Shown: positions 53,945 through 62,980 of the stretch, in pieces
Layout of the letters: each line of letters begins with the position of its first letter
Position numbering within the stretch: the first letter of the stretch is position 1
The notes under the pieces: generated by a model
Databases searched by the model: none
The model's input: the letters and a program-made list of their open reading frames with translations, nothing else
Told to the model about the DNA's origin: nothing
Translations under genes and position numbers: made by a program
Assembly: GCA_012520645.1 (NCBI GenBank)
Contig: JAAYNV010000039.1
Coordinates: 57,696 to 121,695, forward strand
DNA: 64,000 nucleotides
Direction of reading: 5' to 3'
From: Clostridiales bacterium
GTDB taxonomy: Bacteria > Bacillota > Clostridia > Lachnospirales > Lachnospiraceae

Positions 53945-55520
53945 TTATTTGGCACTTTCATGATATTCCTTTTCCGTATTAACATTCCAGATATTATCCT
54001 TGCTTTGTATTCCGTTTACAATATTATGAACCGCTTCAAACGATGTCACCATCGAATGATCCATATTATTATATCTATGCTGCCCATTTCTTCCAATACA
54101 ATAAAGGTTATCAAATTGATTCAAATAGGAAATCAATTTATCGATCTGCTCATATGTGTCGAAATATGCCGGATAAGCTTTCTTAACCTTTTCTCTATGA
54201 GCGTCTTTTATAATAGATTTTTCAGACAATACTCCCATTTTCTTTAATTCCTGAATAGCCTGTTTCTTACATTCTTCATCCGACATATTCCAGAAATAGT
54301 CACCCTCATTACAGAAATATTCCAATCCAATCCATACTTCCTTTTCCGGATCATTGACCATATAAGGAGACCAGTTGTTAAAAATCTGAATCCTTCCTAA
54401 TTTTACTCCTGTATCCTGCACATATATCCAGCAATCAGGAACCAATCCGTTAAATGTCTTAATTTTAGTCGTGTTTACCAGATTAAGTTTATCAACCAGT
54501 AAGCCAACCGTAACAAAATCACGATACGGCAGTCCTTCTGCAATATCTAACATGTCTTTCGGCACATCGTTCATGCCTGCTACCAGATCTTTCAGCGGCA
54601 TAGACGATAGAAAGATATCCCCACAAACTTTCTCTGTCCCATCTTCTGTAGCAATGCTGACATAATCAATCTTATTACTATTATCTTTATGAACTTCAGT
54701 GACTTTAGCACCTTTACGTATTATTCCCCCACTTTCCAAAATATCCTTTGCAACCTGCTCCCATAATTCTCCCGGTCCATATTTGGGGTAAATAAACTCA
54801 GGAATCAGCGATGTCTCACAATCCTTCTTTTTATTGCGGTTCGGTAGTACTTTTGCAAACATGTCCTTGATTACCGCAAGGATAGATAAACCTTTTACTC
54901 GCTGTGCCCCCCCAATCTGCCGATATTTCTCTTGGGTGTCTTCCCCGCAATTTCTCCGTATATCCCTCAAAAAACATTGAGTAAAGTACTTTCCCAAATC
55001 GATTAATATAAAAATTTTCCAGGGATTCTTCCTTCCTTTTTTTACAAACTGAATATAAATAGCTTATTCCAGCTTTTACTGTAGTAATAAATCCCATATT
55101 TACAAGTGTTTCTGCTTTTAAGGTAACCGGATAGTCAAAAAACTTTCTTTTATAATAAATTCTTGACACCCGTTTTCTCACTAGCATTACCTTATCTTCG
55201 TTTTCGGGATCCGGACCGCCTTCTGCAAGTTTTGTCTCTCTGCCCAACATTTTGTCATCAAATGACGGCTGCCCTTGTAAAGGTAAAACTTCCGTCCACC
55301 ATTTCATAACTCTCTCATCTTTTGAAAAGAATCGATGTCCTCCTATATCCATACGATTGCCTTTATAATTTATGGTTCTGGATATCCCTCCTATTTCATA
55401 ACTTTCTTCCAGAATAATCACTTTATACTCTTCTTTATGCTTTAATATTTCCTTTGCCGCAGTCAGACCAGCCGGTCCGGCACCTATAATAATAACTGTT
55501 TTCATCCCTTTCTTACCCAT
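53945..55520 (-). pseudogene. FAD-dependent amine-oxidase-type oxidoreductase, frameshifted at G7
   Basis: Frames 54831-55520 and 53945-54997 join into about 524 aa. Seen: FAD Rossmann loop [17 protein letters not shown] (about 10-26), E-rich second strand, [10 protein letters not shown] and [12 protein letters not shown], then in the other frame AQRVKGLSI, which is the normal continuation. The join needs one G fewer in the run at 54907-54913 (seven here). Relatives are the protoporphyrinogen-oxidase/UDP-galactopyranose-mutase-like oxidoreductases found in many glycan loci; substrate unknown. The start may be ATG 55520 or 55505. The stop is followed 21 bp later by the 1142-aa gene. Confidence 0.85.
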
Positions 55521-55532
55521 CCTTCCTTTTGA

Positions 55533-56508
55533 TTATTTTTCTTCTTTCCTTTTCGTAGCCCATGCAATCATTGCATCATCAATTCCATACTTTCCTAAAT
55601 TCCAGAAGAACTGATATTCATATTTCTCAGCCATCAGCAATGCTCCAACGCTTCCGCTTGTCCTGCCTGCCAACAGGCAGTCACATTGTCCCAGAAGATA
55701 AATCGAAGTCAGATAATTCAATCCGTTTTCCACCGCATCTATCCCGTTCTTTTTCATGGTATCCGCCAGAAATTCCTCATTTCCGCTTTTCAACCGCTCC
55801 GTATCGATTGCGATCAATCGATCCCGAAAGATCGTGCTGAATTTCGTATATATATCTTTGTCCTCAGTAGCCAAAACGATATAATCACACCGGCATCGCT
55901 TCTGTGTCTCCAATGTCTTTTCAATCACTTGATTCACATCGGGCTGCACCGGGTGCGCATATGGTTTTAAATCCGTATAATCCGTTCCTCTGCACAACAC
56001 TCCCAGTTTTCTTCCCGGACAACAGTCAAAGATTTCTTTCTTCTTCTGACTGATATAATTCCATGTGCCTGCATTAAATTTTAAATAGTCCCGAAAAATA
56101 CCCCTCCAATATTGAACAGCATATTCGTTCGTCAGGAAATCCATAGAAAGATTGGGCCTTTTTGCAGCCTCCACTTCCTGATCCACATCGATCACCTTTG
56201 CCTGGGAATGTTCGATTTCATCCAGGGATATCCCACACGGTTGTTCAAAAAAACTCCCATGCATTTTCTCTGCCAACCTGTTCCTCTTTGAGGTAAATAT
56301 TTTTATAACTCTGCAAATCCATAACCGGAATCAGTCCTTTTTCCAGACATAACTGTATTCCCCCCATATACGTAATGATAAAGGAAAAAAGACCACAGTT
56401 CGGTGCATTTCTTGTTATAATCCCATATTTATAATCTGCCGCATTTCTATCTTTTCCACCTTGAAAACATACCAGCCTTTTTATTCCCGCTCTTATGTCC
56501 AGACTCAT
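55533..56508 (-). pseudogene. O-fucosyltransferase/GT23-like glycosyltransferase, frameshifted at T7
   Basis: The ATG 56508 frame (from 56245-56553) and frame 55533-56276 join into about 324 aa, reading NAWEFF then EQPCGIS, if the T7 run at 56247-56253 had six bases. LGVLCRGTDYT resembles the GDP-fucose motif of NodZ/POFUT-type enzymes; LATEDKDIY and LLAGRTSGSVGALLMAE match the same superfamily. The ATG overlaps the likely true stop of the GT10 gene as ATGA. A fucosyl or related transferase role is inferred. Neighbour to GT10, and GT11 is in the same locus. Confidence 0.75.
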
Positions 56509-57394
56509 TTCTGCACCTCTCTCCCCAGATACCCATGGGTTTTCTGATTGCATTCCTTTTATCCTGTTCCACTATATTTCTTAAAAACTCTTCTGCTCTT
56601 TGTTCCTGCTGTTCCACATAATCACATTCCTTTAAGGCCGGCTCCCTTAACATACTATCATATAGATCATCATTTTCATCTATCCTTTTAATTTCTTCTA
56701 TCACTGCATCCATACTTGGATATTTATGAACATTGATAAATGCCTTCTCATTAAAAATTTCTCCTGCCTGCGGATCTCCCCAATATATCGGAACCGTACC
56801 GGCAGCAAAGCTCTGTACGATTTTTTCTGTCACATAACCCGCATGGGAACTGTTTTCAAATGCGATCGAAAATTTATGCTTCTTTTGAAATTCCAGTTTA
56901 TCCGGAACACCATCCTTCAACCCTATATTATTTAAGTATCTTCCACCCGAGTTAATCTTCTTATAATTGCTTAATGCCCTGAAAAATTCTTCTCGAAACG
57001 GGTCTGCCTCGCCATTTGAATAAACAAAACTGCAAAACTCCTTCTTCTCATGGGGCGCCTGTAAATGCTTCTTTCGCATCAGGTCTACTTCAGCTTCATA
57101 TTTTGGATTCATAAGCCAGTTTGGTCTATACAAATATCGGTCCTGGAAAGAAAGCTTCTCAAAACCGATCGCATAATCAGCCATATTAAAATCCGGGCAC
57201 ATATTTTCGCCCAGATATTCAATCGTAATCGTATCATCTGATGTCTTCACAGGAGAGAATACCGAATAAAATAAATAGTCCGGCTTATCTGATATTTCTA
57301 CATTGTAATATTTCTCCAAAATCCTTTGGATTGAATATTGTTTATAATCAAATCCGTTCCACCATCCTGCATATGCTATCTTGATCGTTTTCAT
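56447..57394 (-). CDS. GT10 alpha-1,3/4-fucosyltransferase, C-terminal tail probably shifted
   Basis: 315-codon frame. FSIAFENSSHAGYVTEKIVQ, then AAGTVPIYWGDPQ, is the unmistakable GT10 donor motif; the N-terminal acceptor domain (IKIAYAGWW) is also typical. The final 25 codons look wrong: another frame gives THGYLGREVQK and a stop at 56505 that makes an ATGA overlap with the next gene. One more A in the A4 run at 56540-56543 would produce it. The core is intact either way, so activity need not be lost. GGGTGG precedes the ATG at 57394. Confidence 0.9.
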   Translation of the reverse strand: MKTIKIAYAGWWNGFDYKQYSIQRILEKYYNVEISDKPDYLFYSVFSPVKTSDDTITIEYLGENMCPDFNMADYAIGFEKLSFQDRYLYRPNWLMNPKYEAEVDLMRKKHLQAPHEKKEFCSFVYSNGEADPFREEFFRALSNYKKINSGGRYLNNIGLKDGVPDKLEFQKKHKFSIAFENSSHAGYVTEKIVQSFAAGTVPIYWGDPQAGEIFNEKAFINVHKYPSMDAVIEEIKRIDENDDLYDSMLREPALKECDYVEQQEQRAEEFLRNIVEQDKRNAIRKPMGIWGERCRNESGHKSGNKKAGMFSRWKR

Positions 57395-57402
57395 TTTCCA
57401 CC

Positions 57403-58386
57403 CTATCCTAATGTCCGTTTTATTTCCTCAATAAAAAGAGCCGGCGAAAAGCCATTGTCATAGTGGTAATCTACCTGCACATCTTCCTTGATCCAATCAA
57501 TGTCTATGTCCTCTAAGGAATGAAATACTTTAATATAATCCGGATTATAATATTTTTCAAATCTGACCGCCGGATTATTGGTCAATAATTTCCTGTTCAA
57601 ATATACTGCCTCAGGATATCTTGCCGTTACCGCATGAATCGTCTGATGCATGATCTCCAATACACACTTTGAAGCCATACTGTGTGCAAGATTTTCTTCC
57701 ATGGAAAAAGGCCGATTATAACAGATTTTGTCTTTATATAATTGCTTTTCCTCATCTACTCCGACAATATTGAAATCACATTTTACGCCTTTACTCGTGA
57801 GCATATCATACAATTTGTGCAGATATTCATCCCGGTCCCAATTATTTCCTATAAAATAAATATCACTCTGTTCCTCTAATTTCTTTACCTTTGACAGAGG
57901 ATAATTTGAATACAAGAGCGGATAATAACGGAAACCATAGGTTTCACAATCTTCATGATTGATTGCGTAGACCAGGTCAAAGAGCGGAAGCATTCTCCGA
58001 ATGCGTCCAGAATACCATCTGTCCATCTGATCTACCAAATACATGATTAATTTTATATTGGGATTCTTTTTCTTTAACTTCCGGAAAAACTCTTCCGAAT
58101 AACATACACTAATAGCGGAATCAAAAAAAATGATATAATGATTATCTTCCCGGGAATATTCCAGATTATAAAGCGTATAAAAATGATTCCAGTAGGACTT
58201 AAAAAGCGGCTCCTTATCTTCTATTCTCTTCCACTGATGTGCTTTCTCAAACAGCCTCTTTTCCCGCTCTCTCATGGGAATTAAACTTTCAGAAACAAAA
58301 GTAACATCTTCCCTGCAGGCTAAGTCATGTAAATGCAGTTCCTCTACTCTTTTTCCCAAATATCCTGCAAAATAAAACCGATCCAT
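57403..58386 (-). CDS. GT-B-like glycosyltransferase (CgeB/capsular type)
   Basis: 327 aa, soluble. An N-terminal domain with IIFFDSAISVCYSEEF and LIMYLVDQMDRWY is followed by DLVYAINHEDC. A linker leads to a second Rossmann-like domain with IYFIGNNWDRDEYL and CVLEIMHQTIHAVTARYPEAVYLNRKL. This layout recurs in uncharacterised capsule proteins related to GT4/CgeB. No DxD motif, as expected of GT-B. The donor is unknown. AGAGGA precedes the ATG. It is 21 bp from the ParB-fold gene and eight bases from the GT10 gene. Confidence 0.65.
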   Translation of the reverse strand: MDRFYFAGYLGKRVEELHLHDLACREDVTFVSESLIPMREREKRLFEKAHQWKRIEDKEPLFKSYWNHFYTLYNLEYSREDNHYIIFFDSAISVCYSEEFFRKLKKKNPNIKLIMYLVDQMDRWYSGRIRRMLPLFDLVYAINHEDCETYGFRYYPLLYSNYPLSKVKKLEEQSDIYFIGNNWDRDEYLHKLYDMLTSKGVKCDFNIVGVDEEKQLYKDKICYNRPFSMEENLAHSMASKCVLEIMHQTIHAVTARYPEAVYLNRKLLTNNPAVRFEKYYNPDYIKVFHSLEDIDIDWIKEDVQVDYHYDNGFSPALFIEEIKRTLG

Positions 58387-58407
58387 ATCTGTGTCCTCTG
58401 CTGCTTT

Positions 58408-59880
58408 CTAATACAATTTATCTCTCAAGCGTTCATACAGCCCCAGCTTTTTCAATATATTCCTTATAAAACAGTATACATGGCTTTTAAACTTCCTCTT
58501 CCGTTCTGCCAGCTTCTGCATGCGTTTCAACAATTCATTTTTGAGATGCTGTGCCATATAAATTTTTACATGATCTGCAATCCATAACAAATACAGTTGA
58601 AAATGTCTGATATTGATAATGGGCCCTTTTTTCATCATCTCAAACTTGATTCCCTGATATTGAAAATACCGACTTGTATCCTGCAATATCTCATTCAGGC
58701 TGTTCTCCGTCATTTCTTCCTCGGTCCAGTTTTTTTCAAGAAGGGGCGGCATGTTCCCTATGCTGCTTCCACCCAGCCCGTAACAGTCCCTGATTCCAAA
58801 AACTGCCATACCTCTTCTCCAGTCAGCAAGGTAATCAAATGAATTCCTTCCATCGACCTGTTTTAAAAAAGATTTCCAGTTTTCTATACTTTGATTTATT
58901 TTTTCCAGTCTTTCCGGCTTTCCGTATTTCATATGAAATACGGAACTGGGGTTTAATAATAATTCTGCCATTGCCCTGGTTTCTTCTGCATTATCCGATA
59001 TATGAACCGAATGATTCTCTATATGAAATATGGAACGTATTTCCTCTTTCATTTTTACGACAGTTTCCAGGTCCGAACACTGAAACAGAATCATTCTAAC
59101 CTTTCCATTTCTTCTATAGCAGGCTCTGGATTTCACTTCGGCACCTGCATAGCGATCCCGAAAGCTGCCGACCCAGCTCTGATGGGAATAAATTTGAGTT
59201 ATAAAGCTTTTCAGTCCACGATAATTCAGCCTTACCTCTCTCTGATATACGATCCTGCCTTCTCCCGCAATAATTTCCTGTGCTTTGTCTCTTAATCCCT
59301 TTCCCTTTGCCGCCGGCCAAATACAAGCCATAAAAAGCTTTTCATTGTGCCTGCAATATTCCAGCGCCATTCTGTCAAGATACTTTCTTTCCAGAAATCT
59401 TTGTTCAAAAAAATCGCACCCGAAATTTTGCCTGATGTTTTTAAAACGGATGATCTTAACTTTCTGGTTAAAATAGGCTGCACACGCACATCGATGAGCA
59501 CCATCCAGCAAAACATTACTTTCACCTACAGGTAATAAGGATTTTTTCTCATCAAAGCCCGAATGCTGAAACTCTCTTATCAACTCGTCAAACACTTGAA
59601 TATACTGTGCAAACGATGTCTTTTCAACATTTCCCGGCTCACAAAACGTTCCATTACTGAAGCTGTCCAGATGTCTCTTATACAGTTCAGTCGCATATGA
59701 CAAATTCCATCCATTCACCTTTGCATCAATGTAAATCCATTTTGCCATCAGATCTATACGCCAGGGAGTCAACAGCTTCCGGGCGTCAATCTCTTCTATC
59801 TCATACGGAGTCTGGTCTGTAATCCCATATCCCTGAATCACATATTCAGTAATTAAATTAAACGGGTACGTTTTTTCCAT
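58408..59880 (-). CDS. ParB/sulfiredoxin-fold protein in glycan locus
   Basis: 490 aa from the ATG at 59880 (AGGAAAT just upstream; the longer TTG start overlaps the Wzt gene). Around residues 130-160, GESNVLLDGAHRCACAAYF resembles the ParB/Srx nucleotide-binding loop (L-x-x-G-x-H-R-x-x-A). That fold includes not only partition proteins but small-molecule kinases such as SbnI. A second region (about 345-400) with YLADWRRGMAVFGIRDCYGLGG is conserved-looking but unknown. The last 60 residues are very basic and may contact membrane. No DNA-binding HTH seen. A metabolite kinase or phosphoryl transferase on the glycan is one option. Confidence 0.55.
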   Translation of the reverse strand: MEKTYPFNLITEYVIQGYGITDQTPYEIEEIDARKLLTPWRIDLMAKWIYIDAKVNGWNLSYATELYKRHLDSFSNGTFCEPGNVEKTSFAQYIQVFDELIREFQHSGFDEKKSLLPVGESNVLLDGAHRCACAAYFNQKVKIIRFKNIRQNFGCDFFEQRFLERKYLDRMALEYCRHNEKLFMACIWPAAKGKGLRDKAQEIIAGEGRIVYQREVRLNYRGLKSFITQIYSHQSWVGSFRDRYAGAEVKSRACYRRNGKVRMILFQCSDLETVVKMKEEIRSIFHIENHSVHISDNAEETRAMAELLLNPSSVFHMKYGKPERLEKINQSIENWKSFLKQVDGRNSFDYLADWRRGMAVFGIRDCYGLGGSSIGNMPPLLEKNWTEEEMTENSLNEILQDTSRYFQYQGIKFEMMKKGPIINIRHFQLYLLWIADHVKIYMAQHLKNELLKRMQKLAERKRKFKSHVYCFIRNILKKLGLYERLRDKLY

Positions 59881-59893
59881 ATTTCCTGTTATC

Positions 59894-61171
59894 CTAATTT
59901 TTCTCCACGCAAACAATAGGATTTAACCTGACATGTCCCCAATACTTTGACTGCCAGACCAATCCCGTCTCGTTACTGCTGCTGATTTCAAAATATATTT
60001 TCTCGTATGGATGATCATAGCTTAAATGAGCACGCGATTCATTCATGGAGAAAACATCTGCAAAAAAATAATACCTTCCGTCTGCAAACTCTGCCGGATC
60101 AAATTCGAAATAGCTTGTCTTTCTTACTCCGGCTTCCGCATCCCCAAACGCTTCCGATTCCGTCATTCCTACCACACTGGAATCTGCAAACCGGATGAGA
60201 AAATATATCCGTAACCCCGGTATATTTTCTGTTGCACTCCACTCTATCTTAAAACGTATCTTTTCCTTCCTGTCAAAAACAGCATGCTCCTTATCCAGAA
60301 ATTCAAAGCTGTGGAGCCTTACACTTTTTCCAGGCTGCAGAAGCGGTCTCTCTGCATGACTCAGATCATATCTGGTTCTCAGATCACCTGTATTTCGATC
60401 CATATAAATGGCAATGGCCTGCTCTGTCTCACCGTCATATATGATTTTTCCCCGTTCCAACACGATGCACCGGGTACAAAGCTGACGTATTGTATTCATA
60501 TTGTGGCTGACATAAAGTACTGTTTTGCCCTCACTTGCAGACCCATCCCCCATCTTTCCGAGGCATTTCTCCTGAAATTTCATATCGCCAACCGCAAGCA
60601 CCTCATCCATGACCAGTATATCCGCATCCAGATGTGCGGCTACGGCAAACGCAAGCTTCACATACATTCCGGATGAATATCTTTTAACCGGGGTATCAAT
60701 GAACTCTCTGCACTCAGAAAATTCAATAATATCCTCTATTTTGGCCTCTATTTCCTTTTTATTCATTCCCAGAATAGCGCCATTCATATATATATTTTCT
60801 CTACCCGTCAATTCTCCGTGAAAGCCTGTTCCAACCTCAAGCATACTGGAAATTCTGCCTTTGATCTTAACCTCTCCTTCTGTTGGAGCCGTCACTCTGG
60901 ACAAAATTTTTAATAAGGTGGATTTTCCTGCCCCATTGGCGCCTATAATTCCAACAGCCTCGCCCTTCCGGATACTGAGATCAATGCCATCCAAAGCCCA
61001 GAATCTCTTGCCAAACTGTTCTGCATCAATTCCAAGCTGTACATTGGGATCCGCTTTTCCACGCTTTCTGGCCCACCAGCTCTGTAAATCAGCTGTGAGT
61101 GTTCCGCCTCCGATAGCACCCAGTTTATACTGCTTCTTCAAATTGGTGATCTGTATTGCAATTTCTTCCAT
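59894..61171 (-). CDS. wzt: Wzt-type ABC exporter ATPase with C-terminal substrate domain
   Basis: 425 aa. ATPase domain 1-245: Walker A GANGAGKST at 77-85, signature YSSGMYVKLAF, Walker B LVMDEVLAVGD and the following switch His in YVSHN. The stretch around 20-50 before the core is a short insert seen in polysaccharide ABC proteins. The C-terminal domain (about 250-425) is a beta-sandwich as in Wzt, which binds the modified end of the polymer. AGGAGG precedes the ATG at 61171. With the Wzm-like protein it exports a complete lipid-linked polysaccharide. Confidence 0.92.
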   Translation of the reverse strand: MEEIAIQITNLKKQYKLGAIGGGTLTADLQSWWARKRGKADPNVQLGIDAEQFGKRFWALDGIDLSIRKGEAVGIIGANGAGKSTLLKILSRVTAPTEGEVKIKGRISSMLEVGTGFHGELTGRENIYMNGAILGMNKKEIEAKIEDIIEFSECREFIDTPVKRYSSGMYVKLAFAVAAHLDADILVMDEVLAVGDMKFQEKCLGKMGDGSASEGKTVLYVSHNMNTIRQLCTRCIVLERGKIIYDGETEQAIAIYMDRNTGDLRTRYDLSHAERPLLQPGKSVRLHSFEFLDKEHAVFDRKEKIRFKIEWSATENIPGLRIYFLIRFADSSVVGMTESEAFGDAEAGVRKTSYFEFDPAEFADGRYYFFADVFSMNESRAHLSYDHPYEKIYFEISSSNETGLVWQSKYWGHVRLNPIVCVEKN

Positions 61172-61179
61172 ACATCCTC

Positions 61180-62022
61180 CTATACCGTATCCATAAACGT
61201 CTTTTCAATTTTACTGAACAATACAACTCCCAGTACCAGCACACCTGCAGTAACCACCCAGCTGATTCCCCACGCTGCCCACGGAATCTCTCCTGTTCCA
61301 AAAAAAGAATGCCTGAAAACTGTCAGAATAGGCGCCATTGGATTCAGTAAATATAATGACCTATATTCCTCCGGGATCTGCGTAACGGAGTAAACAACCG
61401 GGCTCGCATACATCCACAATTGCACACCAAATTTTGCAAGAACTGCCAGATCACGATATTTTGTCGTTAATGCCGAAATAATAATGCCGCACCCCAGACC
61501 TAATATTGCTACCTGAATGATCAGAACCGGTATAAAGCAGACAGAATAATCCAATTCAAAATGTATTCCACGGACAACATAGGCTGCCATAATGATTACA
61601 AGCATGACGATCTGTATCCCCAGATCCAGCACACCGGTAATTACTGTGGAAATAGGCGTGGTAAGTCTCGGGAAGTACACCTTCCCGTATATTGCTGCGT
61701 TTGCCACAAATGTATCGGAGGTCTGGGTCAGACAACCGGCAAAATAAGTCCATATCGCATTGCTGGCCATATAAAAAGCCATTTGCGGTACTCCGTCTGT
61801 GGAAAGTCCCGCAATGCTGCCAAAAACAAAACTATATAAAAAAACGGTAATGAGAGGATTCAATATCAGCCAGAGCGGACCTAATATCGTCTGCTTATAT
61901 CTTGTTGCATAATTTCTCTTTACAAAGAGCACAATTAAATCCCTGTACCGGAATAGTTCCTTTAAGTTAATATCAAACCACTTTGTATTCGACTTTATTA
62001 TGGTCGTCCATTGTTCACTCAT
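61180..62022 (-). CDS. wzm: Wzm-type ABC-2 polysaccharide exporter permease
   Basis: 280 aa, six TM helices. LFRYRDLIVLFVKRNYATRYKQTILGPLWLILNPL is the standard opening of Wzm/TagG/KpsM proteins, and GLGCGIIISALTTKYRDLAVL and MYASPVVYSVTQIP are later family motifs. It partners with the ATPase from the next gene eight bases downstream. GGAGAAAATAAG precedes the ATG. Teichoic-acid-type or O-antigen-type polymer is possible. Confidence 0.94.
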   Translation of the reverse strand: MSEQWTTIIKSNTKWFDINLKELFRYRDLIVLFVKRNYATRYKQTILGPLWLILNPLITVFLYSFVFGSIAGLSTDGVPQMAFYMASNAIWTYFAGCLTQTSDTFVANAAIYGKVYFPRLTTPISTVITGVLDLGIQIVMLVIIMAAYVVRGIHFELDYSVCFIPVLIIQVAILGLGCGIIISALTTKYRDLAVLAKFGVQLWMYASPVVYSVTQIPEEYRSLYLLNPMAPILTVFRHSFFGTGEIPWAAWGISWVVTAGVLVLGVVLFSKIEKTFMDTV

Positions 62023-62023
62023 C

Positions 62024-62980
62024 TTATTTTCTCCTTAATACCTTCTCCATTATCTCTGCTGCCTGCGGTGAACAGGAGTATGCTGCATTGACCAAATACG
62101 TACCTATACCGTATTTACACTTTCTTCCATATTTCCACCATACATACCGATAAGCATGCAGAGTTTTTTTCGCACTTGCAAGGTTAGCAATTCTTTGGAA
62201 CTCCTCAATAAGCATTCTGCATAACCCTAATTCTCTCTCTACCGCAAGTACCTGTAATTCCTTTTCTCCCTTATTTTCATAAAATCGAATCGCTTCCAGT
62301 CCTGCCTCTACAACGCTCATACGTCCCGGATGATAAATGCGCTGATCCATAATACTGTCTTTTCTCTGTCTATAATAAATCAATTTCTCATTTGTCACAG
62401 CAACATTAGCAGAATCATACAACAAACGATATGTGACAAACTCGTCCTCATGTATTTTTCCTTTGGGATAACGCACCTCTTGAAACAATTTTCTCCGATA
62501 CAGCTTGCCCCATGCGACCGTCATCAGGACACCCTTGCTGGTAAATATCCTCCGGCATCCCTCTTTGCCTGTTATTTTCTCAAAGCTCTCTTCCTCCATC
62601 TCCCCCGGAGTAATATCCTCTGTCACACATTCATAATTGGCAATGGAAATATCCGCATCCAGCTCCATAAGCCCATGAAAAAGGCGCTCTAATATCTCTG
62701 GATGTAAATAATCATCCGAGTCCAGGAAAAAAAGATATTCACCCCTGGCTTTTTCAATCCCTGCATTTCTTGCATCCGACAGCCCGCCATTCTGTTTCGA
62801 GATGTAAACGATTCTTTCATCGAGCTTCGCATACTTTTCACATATTTCGGGGCAATGGTCTGTTGAGCCATCATTCACTAATATCACTTCTATTTGTGTA
62901 TAAGTCTGTTTCAAAACCGATTCTATACATTGCACCAGATACTTTTCAACGTTATAAATAGGTATAATTACACTAATCAT
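62024..62980 (-). CDS. GT2-family glycosyltransferase
   Basis: 318 aa. VIIPIYNVEKYLVQCIESVL, VNDGSTDHCPEI, KQNGGLSDARNAGI and FLDSDDYLHP with the D-D-D metal site, all standard GT2 features of the EpsJ/WaaV-like group. The C-terminal 90 residues are helical. The start overlaps the upstream gene by ATGA. Probably one of the polymer-building enzymes for the ABC-exported glycan. Confidence 0.92.
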   Translation of the reverse strand: MISVIIPIYNVEKYLVQCIESVLKQTYTQIEVILVNDGSTDHCPEICEKYAKLDERIVYISKQNGGLSDARNAGIEKARGEYLFFLDSDDYLHPEILERLFHGLMELDADISIANYECVTEDITPGEMEEESFEKITGKEGCRRIFTSKGVLMTVAWGKLYRRKLFQEVRYPKGKIHEDEFVTYRLLYDSANVAVTNEKLIYYRQRKDSIMDQRIYHPGRMSVVEAGLEAIRFYENKGEKELQVLAVERELGLCRMLIEEFQRIANLASAKKTLHAYRYVWWKYGRKCKYGIGTYLVNAAYSCSPQAAEIMEKVLRRK

